This document shows positions 1 through 15,244 of a DNA stretch of 64,000 nt, piece after piece. Position 1 is the stretch's first letter. Every line of letters starts with the position of its first letter. The translations under genes were made by a program, and so were the position numbers. The notes below the pieces were generated by a model, which saw only the letters and a program-made list of their open reading frames with translations, had not been told where the DNA came from and did no database searches. Source of the DNA: Omphiscola glabra (Eukaryota; Mollusca; Gastropoda; Lymnaeidae); contig OZ024797.1 of the NCBI GenBank assembly GCA_964017045.1, positions 12,493,062-12,557,061 on the forward strand, given 5' to 3'.

Positions 1-820
1 ACGTGTCTCTCAAGAAAGACATCAACTGAATTATCCAATCAATCAATCAAGTTCCAGAAAAGAAGTAAAGAGTTTGGAATAACTCTATCAAACAGATTTA
101 GGGCTTTGCAACAGCTCGAGAACATAAATGAAGACATACAAGACCAATGGCAACATATGAGAGGGATTTGGACTAACATGTGCGAAGAAGTTTTAGGGAT
201 GAAAGAATATCAACATAAAGAGTGGTTCTCAAAAGAAACAATGGACAAAATTAAAGAGAGGAAAACAAAGAAGAGCATTTATTTAGAGAGCAAAACCAGA
301 GCAGCAAAAGTGAAATACTGACAAAAACAAAGTTAAAAATATTCAACTCCAGTGTCAAGGCATTTCTTCCGTATGGCTGTGAAATTTGGAGAACAACAAA
401 AACAAACATTAAAAAACTGCAGGTTTTTAGAAACAGTTGCTTGCAAAGGATCCTCAAAATAAGATGGTTTGACACAATTTGTAACACTGTCCTTTGAGAG
501 AGAACATCAAAAGTTCCAGTGGAAATGGAGATACAAAAGAGAAAATGGAGACGGATAGGGCACACATTAAGGAAACCTAACATTAGCATCACAAGTCAGG
601 CCCTGAACTGGATCCTCAAGGTACCAGGAAAAGAAGAAGACCAAGAGCGACATTGAAGAGGGGATTAGAAGCAGAGGTGAAGAGAATGAAGAAAAGTCGG
701 GCTGAATTAGCAAAGATAGCCCAGGACAGGGACAGATGCAAAGCATTGTGGGTGGCCTATAGTCCATTGGGAGTGAAAAAGGCTAAGAATAAAAAGTCGG
801 TGAGGTCCTAGCAGCTCTTC
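1..820 (+). mobile_element. Degraded non-LTR retrotransposon (LINE), internally deleted
   Basis: The frame is open from base 1 to the stop at 321. It encodes the linker seen between endonuclease and reverse transcriptase in LINE polyproteins (DQWQHM and CEEVLG, then HKEWFS and RTRAAK-like signatures). At about 330 the sequence jumps to the region after the polymerase (motifs resembling LPYGCEIWRTT, then RIGHTLRKP at about 555-585). The whole catalytic palm is therefore missing. The last part, to about 790, is readable only after frame changes (AQDRDRCKALW). The same C-terminal order appears in the LINE at 62227-63447, so the two belong to one family or close relatives. It is cut by the window edge and non-functional. 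Confidence 0.8.
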
Positions 821-3800
821 AATTCTTGCATTAGTGATGTAGTAAGATACTTCCAGATCACTGGCCTAAACAAGCACAGAAGACTATGAGATCAAAAGCT
901 TAAAATCTTTTTTAAAGAAGCATTTAAATTGAAACAGTTAGCTTCCTAAGTACAAAGTCACATCACTTATAGGTAGCAGCTACTTAAAACAATAAATTAG
1001 AGCGTGTCTCAAGGGTTGCAACAGTATATGTATCAGAGAAAATGTATAAGGTCAGTCTAAAAAAAAAAACCTGCTGGCAAGTTTTCCTGGAACAATTTTA
1101 ATTAAAATAAGTAAGGCTGGCCAAACAAGAAGGTTACAAATAAACATTGAAGCTTCATTTTACAGTATTTAAAATTGTTTGTTATTAAGCTAGATGACAA
1201 AATGGCTGCAAGAGGTTTGAAAAATTGTCACGTTCCTCTCTGCCCAAAGCCATCTTGTCCTCAACGCCCACTTCCTTACCTTGCCTCCATACACTGTTAA
1301 TCTCCACCCCTTTCACCTCTATGAGTGTTCAAGAAATATTTAAATTTAACAAGGACAGTGAATCAACACATTATAGAAATGCGTGAATTAGCAAAATGAA
1401 ATGTATTAATATTGAAGCAAAATAAAGCATGCACTATAGAAAGGATTTTTATTTTAATTAAATATGAAATGGGCAAGCTGAAAAATGATAGCAAAGAAAA
1501 TGATAATGCAATTTTTGGGATAAGGAAGTAATATGTTTAAAAGGACTGATTTCAAAGCATTAGTCATTAATTTGATTTAGCATTCCTCATTAAGATGTAT
1601 GATTAAATTTGGTTAATTTCTAGATGTCAACTGTCTATTTAGTATAATGGGCAAGCTGAAAAATGTTAACAAGGAAAATGATAATGCAATTTTTTAGATA
1701 AGGAAGTAATATGTTTAAAAAAACTGATTTCAAAGCATTAGTAATTAGTTTTATTTAGCACACCTCATTAAGATGTTTGATTAAATTTTGTAAATTTCTA
1801 GATGTCAACTGTCTGTTAAGCGAAAGTACAAAGTGTAGGAACACATTTTTGCATCAGTATTGAAAATAAACAGCATACAAACTTGATGACATGACTAAGA
1901 TTGCATATAGAGAATTTGCAGATTATTTATAATTTTAAAAAAATTAACCTGTCAAAAACGGTATCTTTGTTTGTGTCATTTAAGCTTATATTATTTCAAT
2001 TTTGAGAATTACCTTTATTTTATTATTGGTATAGAAAGTATGTCTTTTTAATACCGGTAATGCAATAGTAAATTTTTTTTTAAAAGTCAAATTGTAATTG
2101 ATCACACAAACTCTATCCTTGCAGAAATATATATCTCCATGTCAACATAAAAGGAGGTTGAAAGCAAAGAAATGGCATTTATATATTGAAATGTTATTCT
2201 TTGTGGGGTTTCACTACAGCATTCATTTAAGGAGCTGGTTGTAAAGGAGTTTTAGATTAATTAGAAAATAAAACAATTAATACGTTTTTATTAATAGATA
2301 TACAAAAGTTTTCTGACAAAAAAACTTGTTGTATTATGTATATGCTATTTAAGATTTAAAAACACAATGCAATAGCTATGAATTTCATTTTCTATTGACA
2401 AAGGTTTAATATGTTACATTGTAGCTCAGTTGATCACTGCAATTAGGACATTGAATGAACAATTTAAAATTAAGAATTACATTTTTTAAGCAGTATTAAT
2501 GATTTTAAATGTTTGTTCAGACTTTCAAAAAGATTAAAATTTAAAAGTTTACATCATTTCAATATGATAAAATAAAAAGGCATATCATTTTTTTATTTCA
2601 GTTCTCAAAACAAAATTCAGGAAGCGAATTTATTTTCAAAATTAAAAACGCATGATTTCCTTTCCTTGATCACAAGGATGTGTATCAAAATGTTTGCAAT
2701 TCAAATATCTCATTACTTCTGGGAAGTGAATCATCAGTGATGAATAAATACACCACGTCCATTATCTGAAGAATTATTAAGTAATTTTGAAAAAGTATTT
2801 TAAAGTTACTAAATTTTTCATCTGCGAATCAGTTTGTAGCACTTAGAAACAAATTATATTTAAAATTATAACTTACCACACTTTGTAAAAAAGTGATCTT
2901 TCACTAATACAGCTTTATAAATCCGGAATAACATCAAGCTCTTTCCAAGAGGGTTCAGGGATTTTTAAAATAATTAAATGGTTGATTTTGTTTTCAACGC
3001 AGTTGTTTCAGTTTGAGCTACAGTTAAGCTTTGGCAGGAGTAGGAGACTTGTGTAATTCTTCACACCCTATAAAAAATAAAAATATAGGGCTAAATTATT
3101 ACAAAGAGAAAAAATAATAATCTGAATAGTTTTGCACCTAGTTTATTTCAACAGTTAACATTGTATAAGTATAAGCCCATGGCCAAGCTAAAAAAAAGAA
3201 CCTAGTATAGTAATTAATTATTAATAATATGAATGAAATTATAAACTAGTAATAGTAGTCAGTAGTAACTAGTTACTATATTTCAACTATGCAGGCTAAA
3301 TAAAAATGTATTTTTAACACAATATTTGTTTCCAAACTTAAAAACGGGCCATTAAGGCAGCGAAGAACACTCCCAACAGGTTGTCAATTTGAATTTGAAT
3401 TAATTTGTATTTTGCTGTATAGCTTCAGTAAACTTCAGTATAGTATAGCAGCTAGAATTAAGTTAACAGGAAATAGTAAACAAATAGCATAACATAATCA
3501 TTAATCTTCAACACAAATTTGAATGATCTATTACTATTATTAATTTTGAATTAAAAATCATAAATTTAAATGACAATGATTGAATTGAATTATGAATATG
3601 AAATATTTTCAAATATGATGGTAAATTTGATTCGGCCTAAATTACAAACACTTTCTTCAAATACCGAGACAGTTACTAGTTACAAACTCATACCTTATTT
3701 ATATTACTTCATTACAGATATATACATATGGAATATTATATATATTACTATAAATCAAATGCATAAATCAGACCTGAAAATATGAACATTTTAAATAAGG

Positions 3801-4140
3801 ATGTTTTCATTTGTTTTCAGAGTGATCTCCCCCTAAGTTTTATAAAAAGAAGAAATATTCGGGTGGTGAAAGATTATAAATGTTTCGCACTTTTATTTAG
3901 ATGTCTTTTGAGAAACAGTAGTCCATTGATCTCTGTTAAGACATATTATTTAAATAGTTCTTCGCAACCTTTTTTGACTCGCGGAGCCCTTTTTAGAATC
4001 ACTTTCTATGGGGGAATTCCTCAGGCTTACCTATGCACAATGAGCGCTTAGGGCTCTGCAGAGCACAGTTCGGGAACCATTGCTTAATAAACAAGGACTT
4101 TGAAGGACGACGTCAGCCGGTTGCCTTTATGTATTTTTAT
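821..4140. other. AT-rich intergenic DNA
   Basis: This 3.3-kb stretch is strongly AT-rich, with short A and T runs. Apart from the local duplication at 1469-1816 I see no gene, RNA or transposon end. The few short open frames (for example 3570-3785) have no recognisable content. Confidence 0.6.
1469..1816. repeat. Tandem duplication, two copies, period about 178 bp
   Basis: Two diverged copies begin with ATGGGCAAGCTGAAAAATG at 1469 and 1647, and both end in a block containing TAGATGTCAACTGTCT. Substitutions and single-base indels separate them, so the duplication is not recent. Confidence 0.85.
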
Positions 4141-7100
4141 GCCAATGATAAATTTTATCAGTTACTATACACCATTGTAAAGAGGAACAGTTGGCTTAAC
4201 ATTTGTATTATTATGCCAATGATAAATGTTATCAGCTACTATACACCATTGTAAAGAGGAACAGTTGGCTTAACATTTGTATTATTATGCCAATGATAAA
4301 TGTTATCAGCTACTATACACCATTGTAAAGAGGAACAGTTGGCTTAACATTTGTATTATTATGCCAATGATAAATGTTATCAGCTACTATACACCATTGT
4401 GAAGAGGAACAGTTGGCTTAACATTTGTATTATTATGCCAATGATAAATGTTATCAGCTACTATACACCATTGTAAAGAGGAACAGTTGGCTTAACATTT
4501 GTATTATTATGCCAATGATAAATGTTATCAGCTACTATACACCATTGTAAAGAGGAACAGTTGGCTTAACATTTGTATTATTATGCCAATGATAAATGTT
4601 ATCAGCTACTATACACCATTGTAAAGAGGAACAGTTGGCTTAACATTTGTATTATTATGCCAATGATAAATGTTATCAGCCACTATACACCATTGTGAAG
4701 AGGAACAGTTGGCTTAACATTTGTATTATTATGCCAATGATAAATGTTATCAGCTACTATACACCATTGTAAAGAGGAACATTTGGCTTAACATTTGTAT
4801 TATTATGCCAATGATAAATGTTATCAGCCACTATACACCATTGTGAAGAGGAACATTTGGCTTAACATTTGTATTATTATGCCAATGATAAATGTTATCA
4901 GCTACTATACACCATTGTAAAGAGGAACAGTTGGCTTAACATTTGTATTATTATGCCAATGATAAATGTTATCAGCTACTATACACCATTGTGAAGAGGA
5001 ACAGTTGGCTTAACATTTGTATTATTATGCCAATGATAAATGTTATCAGCTACTATACACCATTGTAAAGAGGAACATTTGGCTTAACATTTGTATTATT
5101 ATGCCAATGATAAATGTTATCAGCCACTATACACCATTGTGAAGAGGAACATTTGGCTTAACATTTGTATTATTATGCCAATGATAAATGTTATCAGCTA
5201 CTATACACCATTGTAAAGAGGAACAGTTGGCTTAACATTTGTATTATTATGCCAATGATAAATGTTATCAGCTACTATACACCATTGTAAAGAGGAACAG
5301 TTGGCTTAACATTTGTATTATTATGCCAATGATAAATGTTATCAGCTACTATACACCATTGTAAAGAGGAACAGTTGGCTTAACATTTGTATTATTATGC
5401 CAATGATAAATGTTATCAGCTACTATACACCATTGTGAAGAGGAACAGTTGGCTTAACATTTGTATTATTATGCCAATGATAAATGTTATCAGCTACTAT
5501 ACACCATTGTAAAGAGGAACAGTTGGCTTAACATTTGTATTATTATGCCAATGATAAATGTTATCAGCTACTATACACCATTGTAAAGAGGAACAGTTGG
5601 CTTAACATTTGTATTATTATGCCAATGATAAATGTTATCAGCTACTATACACCATTGTAAAGAGGAACAGTTGGCTTAACATTTGTATTATTATGCCAAT
5701 GATAAATGTTATCAGCCACTATACACCATTGTGAAGAGGAACAGTTGGCTTAACATTTGTATTATTATGCCAATGATAAATGTTATCAGCTACTATACAC
5801 CATTGTAAAGAGGAACATTTGGCTTAACATTTGTATTATTATGCCAATGATAAATGTTATCAGCCACTATACACCATTGTGAAGAGGAACATTTGGCTTA
5901 ACATTTGTATTATTATGCCAATGATAAATGTTATCAGCCACTATACACCATTGTAAAGAGGAACAGTTGGCTTAACATTTGTATTATTATGCCAATGATA
6001 AATGTTATCAGCTACTATACACCATTGTAAAGAGGAACATTTGGCTTAACATTTGTATTATTATGCCAATGATAAATGTTATCAGCCACTATACACCATT
6101 GTAAAGAGGAACATTTGGCTTAACATTTGTATTATTATGCCAATGATAAATGTTATCAGCCACTATACACCATTGTGAAGAGGAACATTTGGCTTAACAT
6201 TTGTATTATTATGCCAATGATAAATGTTATCAGCCACTATACACCATTGTAAAGAGGAACATTTGGCTTAACATTTGTATTATTATGCCAATGATAAATG
6301 TTATCAGCCACTATACACCATTGTAAAGAGGAACATTTGGCTTAACATTTGTATTATTATGCCAATGATAAATGTTATCAGCCACTATACACCATTGTGA
6401 AGAGGAACATTTGGCTTAACATTTGTATTATTATGCCAATGATAAATGTTATCAGCCACTATACACCATTGTAAAGAGGAACAGTTGGCTTAACATTTGT
6501 ATTATTATGCCAATGATAAATGTTATCAGCCACTATACACCATTGTGAAGAGGAACAGTTGGCTTAACATTTGTATTATTATGCCAATGATAAATGTTAT
6601 CAGCCACTATACACCATTGTGAAGAGGAACATTTGGCTTAACATTTGTATTATTATGCCAATGATAAATGTTATCAGCTACTATACACCATTGTAAAGAG
6701 GAACAGTTGGCTTAACATTTGTATTATTATGCCAATGATAAATGTTATCAGCTACTATACACCATTGTAAAGAGGAACAGTTGGCTTAACATTTGTATTA
6801 TTATGCCAATGATAAATGTTATCAGCCACTATACACCATTGTGAAGAGGAACAGTTGGCTTAACATTTGTATTATTATGCCAATGATAAATGTTATCAGC
6901 CACTATACACCATTGTGAAGAGGAACATTTGGCTTAACATTTGTATTATTATGCCAATGATAAATGTTATCAGTTACTATACACCATTGTGAAGAGGAAC
7001 ATTTGGCTTAACATTTGTATTATTATGCCAATGATAAATGTTATCAGCTACTATACACCATTGTAAAGAGGAACAGTTGGCTTAACATTTGTATTATTAT

Positions 7101-10100
7101 GCCAATGATAAATGTTATCAGCCACTATACACCATTGTGAAGAGGAACAGTTGGCTTAACATTTGTATTATTATGCCAATGATAAATGTTATCAGCCACT
7201 ATACACCATTGTAAAGAGGAACAGTTGGCTTAACATTTGTATTATTATGCCAATGATAAATTTTATCAGTTACTATACACCATTGTAAAGAGGAACATTT
7301 GGCTTAACATTTGTATTATTATGCCAATGATAAATGTTATCAGCCACTATACACCATTGTAAAGAGGAACATTTGGCTTAACATTTGTATTATTATGCCA
7401 ATGATAAATGTTATCAGCTACTATACACCATTGTAAAGAGGAACAGTTGGCTTAACATTTGTATTATTATGCCAATGATAAATGTTATCAGCTACTATAC
7501 ACCATTGTAAAGAGGAACAGTTGGCTTAACATTTGTATTATTATGCCAATGATAAATGTTATCAGCTACTATACACCATTGTAAAGAGGAACAGTTGGCT
7601 TAACATTTGTATTATTATGCCAATGATAAATGTTATCAGCTACTATACACCATTGTGAAGAGGAACAGTTGGCTTAACATTTGTATTATTATGCCAATGA
7701 TAAATGTTATCAGCTACTATACACCATTGTAAAGAGGAACAGTTGGCTTAACATTTGTATTATTATGCCAATGATAAATGTTATCAGCTACTATACACCA
7801 TTGTGAAGAGGAACAGTTGGCTTAACATTTGTATTATTATGCCAATGATAAATGTTATCAGCTACTATACACCATTGTAAAGAGGAACATTTGGCTTAAC
7901 ATTTGTATTATTATGCCAATGATAAATGTTATCAGCCACTATACACCATTGTAAAGAGGAACAGTTGGCTTAACATTTGTATTATTATGCCAATGATAAA
8001 TGTTATCAGCTACTATACACCATTGTAAAGAGGAACATTTGGCTTAACATTTGTATTATTATGCCAATGATAAATGTTATCAGTTACTATACACCATTGT
8101 AAAGAGGAACAGTTGGCTTAACATTTGTATTATTATGCCAATGATAAATGTTATCAGCTACTATACACCATTGTGAAGAGGAACAGTTGGCTTAACATTT
8201 GTATTATTATGCCAATGATAAATGTTATCAGCTACTATACACCATTGTAAAGAGGAACAGTTGGCTTAACATTTGTATTATTATGCCAATGATAAATGTT
8301 ATCAGCTACTATACACCATTGTGAAGAGGAACAGTTGGCTTAACATTTGTATTATTATGCCAATGATAAATGTTATCAGCTACTATACACCATTGTAAAG
8401 AGGAACATTTGGCTTAACATTTGTATTATTATGCCAATGATAAATGTTATCAGCCACTATACACCATTGTAAAGAGGAACAGTTGGCTTAACATTTGTAT
8501 TATTATGCCAATGATAAATGTTATCAGCTACTATACACCATTGTAAAGAGGAACATTTGGCTTAACATTTGTATTATTATGCCAATGATAAATGTTATCA
8601 GTTACTATACACCATTGTAAAGAGGAACAGTTGGCTTAACATTTGTATTATTATGCCAATGATAAATGTTATCAGCTACTATACACCATTGTAAAGAGGA
8701 ACAGTTGGCTTAACATTTGTATTATTATGCCAATGATAAATGTTATCAGCTACTATACACCATTGTAAAGAGGAACATTTGGCTTAACATTTGTATTATT
8801 ATGCCAATGATAAATGTTATCAGCTACTATACACCATTGTAAAGAGGAACAGTTGGCTTAACATTTGTATTATTATGCCAATGATAAATGTTATCAGCTA
8901 CTATACACCATTGTAAAGAGGAACAGTTGGCTTAACATTTGTATTATTATGCCAATGATAAATGTTATCAGCTACTATACACCATTGTGAAGAGGAACAG
9001 TTGGCTTAACATTTGTATTATTATGCCAATGATAAATGTTATCAGCTACTATACACCATTTTAAAGAGGAACAGTTGGCTTAACATTTGTATTATTATGC
9101 CAATGATAAATTTTATCAGCTACTATACACCATTGTGAAGAGGAACAGTTGGCTTAACATTTGTATTATTATGCCAATGATAAATGTTATCAGCTACCAT
9201 ACACCATTGTAAAGAGGAACAGTTGGCTTAACATTTGTATTATTATGCCAATGATAAATGTTATCAGCTACTATACACCATTGTAAAGAGGAACAGTTGG
9301 CTTAACATTTGTATTATTATGCCAATTATGCCAATGATAAATGTTATCAGCTACCATACACCATTGTAAAGAGGAACAGTTGGCTTAACATTTGTATTAT
9401 TAGGCCAATGATAAATGTTATCAGCTACTATACACCATTGTAAAGAGGAACAGTTGGCTTAACATTTGTATTATTATGCCAATGATAAATGTTATCAGCT
9501 ACTATACACCATTGTAAAGAGGAACAGTTGGCTTAACATTTGTATTATTATGCCAATGATAAATGTTATCAGCTACTATACACCATTGTAAAGAGGAACA
9601 GTTGGCTTAACATTTGTATTATTATGCCAATGATAAATGTTATCAGCTACCATACACCATTGTAAAGAGGAACAGTTGGCTTAACATTTGTATTATTATG
9701 CCAATGATAAATGTTATCAGCTACTATACACCATTGTGAAGAGGAACAGTTGGCTTAACATTTGTATTATTATGCCAATGATAAATGTTATCAGCTACTA
9801 TACACCATTGTAAAGAGGAACAGTTGGCTTAACATTTGTATTATTATGCCAATGATAAATTTTATCAGCTACTATACACCATTGTGAAGAGGAACAGTTG
9901 GCTTAACATTTGTATTATTATGCCAATGATAAATGTTATCAGCTACCATACACCATTGTAAAGAGGAACAGTTGGCTTAACATTTGTATTATTATGCCAA
10001 TGATAAATGTTATCAGCTACTATACACCATTGTAAAGAGGAACAGTTGGCTTAACATTTGTATTATTATGCCAATTATGCCAATGATAAATGTTATCAGC

Positions 10101-13100
10101 TACCATACACCATTGTAAAGAGGAACAGTTGGCTTAACATTTGTATTATTATGCCAATGATAAATGTTATCAGCTACTATACACCATTGTAAAGAGGAAC
10201 AGTTGGCTTAACATTTGTATTATTATGCCAATGATAAATGTTATCAGCTACTATACACCATTGTAAAGAGGAACAGTTGGCTTAACATTTGTATTATTAT
10301 GCCAATGATAAATGTTATCAGCTACTATACACCATTGTAAAGAGGAACAGTTGGCTTAACATTTGTATTATTATGCCAATGATAAATGTTATCAGCTACC
10401 ATACACCATTGTAAAGAGGAACAGTTGGCTTAACATTTGTATTATTATGCCAATGATAAATGTTATCAGCTACCATACACCATTGTAAAGAGGAACAGTT
10501 GGCTTAACATTTGTATTATTATGCCAATGATAAATGTTATCAGCTACCATACACCATTGTAAAGAGGAACAGTTGGCTTAACATTTGTATTATTATGCCA
10601 ATGATAAATGTTATCAGCTACCATACACCATTGTAAAGAGGAACAGTTGGCTTAACATTTGTATTATTATGCCAATGATAAATGTTATCAGCTACCATAC
10701 ACCATTGTAAAGAGGAACAGTTGGCTTAACATTTGTATTATTATGCCAATGATAAATGTTATCAGCTACTATACACCATTGTAAAGAGGAACAGTTGGCT
10801 TAACATTTGTATTATTATGCCAATGATAAATGTTATCATCTACTATACACCATTGTAAAGAGGAACAGTTGGCTTAACATTTGTATTATTATGCCAATGA
10901 TAAATGTTATCAGCTACCATACACCATTGTAAAGAGGAACAGTTGGCTTAACATTTGTATTATTATGCCAATGATAAATGTTATCAGCTACCATACACCA
11001 TTGTAAAGAGGAACAGTTGGCTTAACATTTGTATTATTATGCCAATGATAAATGTTATCAGCTACCATACACCATTGTAAAGAGGAACAGTTGGCTTAAC
11101 ATTTGTATTATTATGCCAATGATAAATGTTATCAGCTACCATACACCATTGTAAAGAGGAACAGTTGGCTTAACATTTGTATTATTATGCCAATGATAAA
11201 TGTTATCAGCTACCATACACCATTGTAAAGAGGAACAGTTGGCTTAACATTTGTATTATTATGCCAATGATAAATGTTATCAGCTACCATACACCATTGT
11301 AAAGAGGAACAGTTGGCTTAACATTTGTATTATTATGCCAATGATAAATGTTATCAGCTACCATACACCATTGTAAAGAGGAACAGTTGGCTTAACATTT
11401 GTATTATTATGCCAATGATAAATGTTATCAGCTACTATACACCATTGTAAAGAGGAACAGTTGGCTTAACATTTGTATTATTATGCCAATGATAAATGTT
11501 ATCAGCTACCATACACCATTGTAAAGAGGAACAGTTGGCTTAACATTTGTATTATTATGCCAATGATAAATGTTATCAGCTACCATACACCATTGTAAAG
11601 AGGAACAGTTGGCTTAACATTTGTATTATTATGCCAATGATAAATGTTATCAGCTACTATACACCATTGTAAAGAGGAACAGTTGGCTTAACATTTGTAT
11701 TATTATGCCAATGATAAATGTTATCAGCTACCATACACCATTGTAAAGAGGAACAGTTGGCTTAACATTTGTATTATTATGCCAATGATAAATGTTATCA
11801 GCTACTATACACCATTGTAAAGAGGAACATTTGGCTTAACATTTGTATTATTATGCCAATGATAAATGTTATCAGCTACCATACACCATTGTAAAGAGGA
11901 ACAGTTGGCTTAACATTTGTATTATTATGCCAATGATAAATGTTATCAGCTACTATACACCATTGTAAAGAGGAACAGTTGGCTTAACATTTGTATTATT
12001 ATGCCAATGATAAATGTTATCAGCTACCATACACCATTGTAAAGAGGAACAGTTGGCTTAACATTTGTATTATTATGCCAATGATAAATGTTATCAGCTA
12101 CCATACACCATTGTAAAGAGGAACAGTTGGCTTAACATTTGTATTATTATGCCAATGATAAATGTTATCAGCTACCATACACCATTGTAAAGAGGAACAG
12201 TTGGCTTAACATTTGTATTATTATGCCAATGATAAATGTTATCAGCTACCATACACCATTGTAAAGAGGAACATTTGGCTTAACATTTGTATTATTATGC
12301 CAATGATAAATGTTATCAGCTACCATACACCATTGTAAAGAGGAACAGTTGGCTTAACATTTGTATTATTATGCCAATGATAAATGTTATCAGCTACCAT
12401 ACACCATTGTAAAGAGGAACATTTGGCTTAACATTTGTATTATTATGCCAATGATAAATGTTATCAGCTACCATACACCATTGTAAAGAGGAACATTTGG
12501 CTTAACATTTGTATTATTATGCCAATGATAAATGTTATCAGCCACTATACACCATTGTAAAGAGGAACAGTTGGCTTAACATTTGTATTATTATGCCAAT
12601 GATAAATGTTATCAGCTACTATACACCATTGTAAAGAGGAACAGTTGGCTTAACATTTGTATTATTATGCCAATGATAAATGTTATCAGCTACTATACAC
12701 CATTGTAAAGAGGAACATTTGGCTTAACATTTGTATTATTATGCCAATTATGCCAATGATAAATGTTATCAGTTACTATACACCATTGTAAAGAGGAACA
12801 TTTGGCTTAACATTTGTATTATTATGCCAATTATGCCAATGATAAATGTTATCAGCTACTATACACCATTGTGAAGAGGAACAGTTGGCTTAACATTTGT
12901 ATTATTATGCCAATGATAAATGTTATCAGCTACCATACACCATTGTAAAGAGGAACATTTGGCTTAACATTTGTATTATTATGCCAATGATAAATGTTAT
13001 CAGCCACTATACACCATTGTAAAGAGGAACAGTTGGCTTAACATTTGTATTATTATGCCAATGATAAATGTTATCAGCTACTATACACCATTGTAAAGAG

Positions 13101-15244
13101 GAACAGTTGGCTTAACATTTGTATTATTATGCCAATGATAAATGTTATCAGCTACTATACACCATTGTAAAGAGGAACATTTGGCTTAACATTTGTATTA
13201 TTATGCCAATTATGCCAATGATAAATGTTATCAGTTACTATACACCATTGTAAAGAGGAACATTTGGCTTAACATTTGTATTATTATGCCAATTATGCCA
13301 ATGATAAATGTTATCAGCTACTATACACCATTGTGAAGAGGAACAGTTGGCTTAACATTTGTATTATTATGCCAATTATGCCAATGATAAATGTTATCAG
13401 TTACTATACACCATTGTGAAGAGGAACATTTGGCTTAACATTTGTATTATTATGCCAATTATGCCAATGATAAATGTTATCAGCTACTATACACCATTGT
13501 AAAGAGGAACAGTTGGCTTAACATTTGTATTATTATGCCAATTATGCCAATGATAAATGTTATCAGCTACTATACACCATTGTAAAGAGGAACAGTTGGC
13601 TTAACATTTGTATTATTATGCCAATTATGCCAATGATAAATGTTATCAGCAACTATACACCATTGTGAAGAGGAACAGTTGGCTTAACATTTGTATTATT
13701 ATGCCAATGATAAATGTTATCAGCTACTATACACCATTGTAAAGAGGAACAGTTGGCTTAACATTTGTATTATTATGCCAATGATAAATGTTATCAGCTA
13801 CTATACACCATTGTAAAGAGGAACAGTTGGCTTAACATTTGTATTATTATGCCAATGATAAATGTTATCAGCTAGTATACACCATTGTAAAGAGGAACAT
13901 TTGGCTTAACATTTGTATTATTATGCCAATGATAAATGTTATCAGCTACTTTACACCATTGTAAAGAGGAACAGTTGGCTTAACATTTGTATTATTATGC
14001 CAATGATAAATGTTATCAGCTACCATACACCATTGTAAAGAGGAACAGTTGGCTTAACATTTGTATTATTATGCCAATGATAAATGTTATCAGCTACCAT
14101 ACACCATTGTAAAGAGGAACATTTGGCTTAACATTTGTATTATTATGCCAATGATAAATGTTATCAGCTACCATACACCATTGTAAAGAGGAACAGTTGG
14201 CTTAACATTTGTATTATTATGCCAATGATAAATGTTATCAGCTACCATACACCATTGTAAAGAGGAACATTTGGCTTAACATTTGTATTATTATGCCAAT
14301 GATAAATGTTATCAGCTACCATACACCATTGTAAAGAGGAACATTTGGCTTAACATTTGTATTATTATGCCAATGATAAATGTTATCAGCTACCATACAC
14401 CATTGTAAAGAGGAACAGTTGGCTTAACATTTGTATTATTATGCCAATGATAAATGTTATCAGCTACTATACACCATTGTAAAGAGGAACAGTTGGCTTA
14501 ACATTTGTATTATTATGCCAATGATAAATGTTATCAGCTACTATACACCATTGTAAAGAGGAACATTTGGCTTAACATTTGTATTATTATGCCAATGATA
14601 AATGTTATCAGCTACTATACACCATTGTAAAGAGGAACAGTTGGCTTAACATTTGTATTATTATGCCAATGATAAATTTTATCAGCCACTATACACCATT
14701 GTAAAGAGGAACAGTTGGCTTAACATTTGTATTATTATGCCAATGATAAATTTTATCAGCCACTATACACCATTGTAAAGAGGAACAGTTGGCTTAACAT
14801 TTGTATTATTATGCCAATGATAAATTTTATCAGTTACTATACACCATTGTGAAGAGGAACATTTGGCTTAACATTTGTATTATTATGCCAATGATAAATT
14901 TTATCAGTTACTATACACCATTGTAAAGAGGAACATTTGGCTTAACATTTGTATTATTATGCCAATGATAAATTTTATCAGTTACTATACACCATTGTAA
15001 AGAGGAACAGTTGGCTTAACATTTGTATTATTATGCCAATGATAAATTTTATCAGTTACTATACACCATTGTAAAGAGGAACATTTGGCTTAACATTTGT
15101 ATTATTATGCCAATGATAAATTTTATCAGTTACTATACACCATTGTAAAGAGGAACAGTTGGCTTAACATTTGTATTATTATGCCAATGATAAATTTTAT
15201 CAGTTACTATACACCATTGTAAAGAGGAACAGTTGGCTTAACAT
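4141..15244. repeat. Giant 74-bp minisatellite, about 150 units
   Basis: An uninterrupted head-to-tail array of a 74-bp unit, starting at GCCAATGATAA and running through ACACCATTGTAAAGAGGAAC. Units differ at a few fixed sites: TAAAG/TGAAG, AACAGTTGG/AACATTTGG, AGCTACTAT/AGCCACTAT/AGTTACTAT/AGCTACCAT, and AATGTTATC/AATTTTATC. Several units, at about 9321, 10070 and a run from 12745 to 13630, carry a 9-bp internal duplication and are 83 bp long. Every unit holds the palindrome GATAA-N3-TTATC next to a CCAAT motif, and most could form a hairpin (TAACATTT with AAATGTTA). The first unit and the last several share the AATTTTATCAGTTAC variant. No coding role is apparent. Confidence 0.97.

Noticed and set aside
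4141..15244. CRISPR-like repeat-spacer array
   Set aside because: Units are contiguous with no unique spacers, and the host is eukaryotic.
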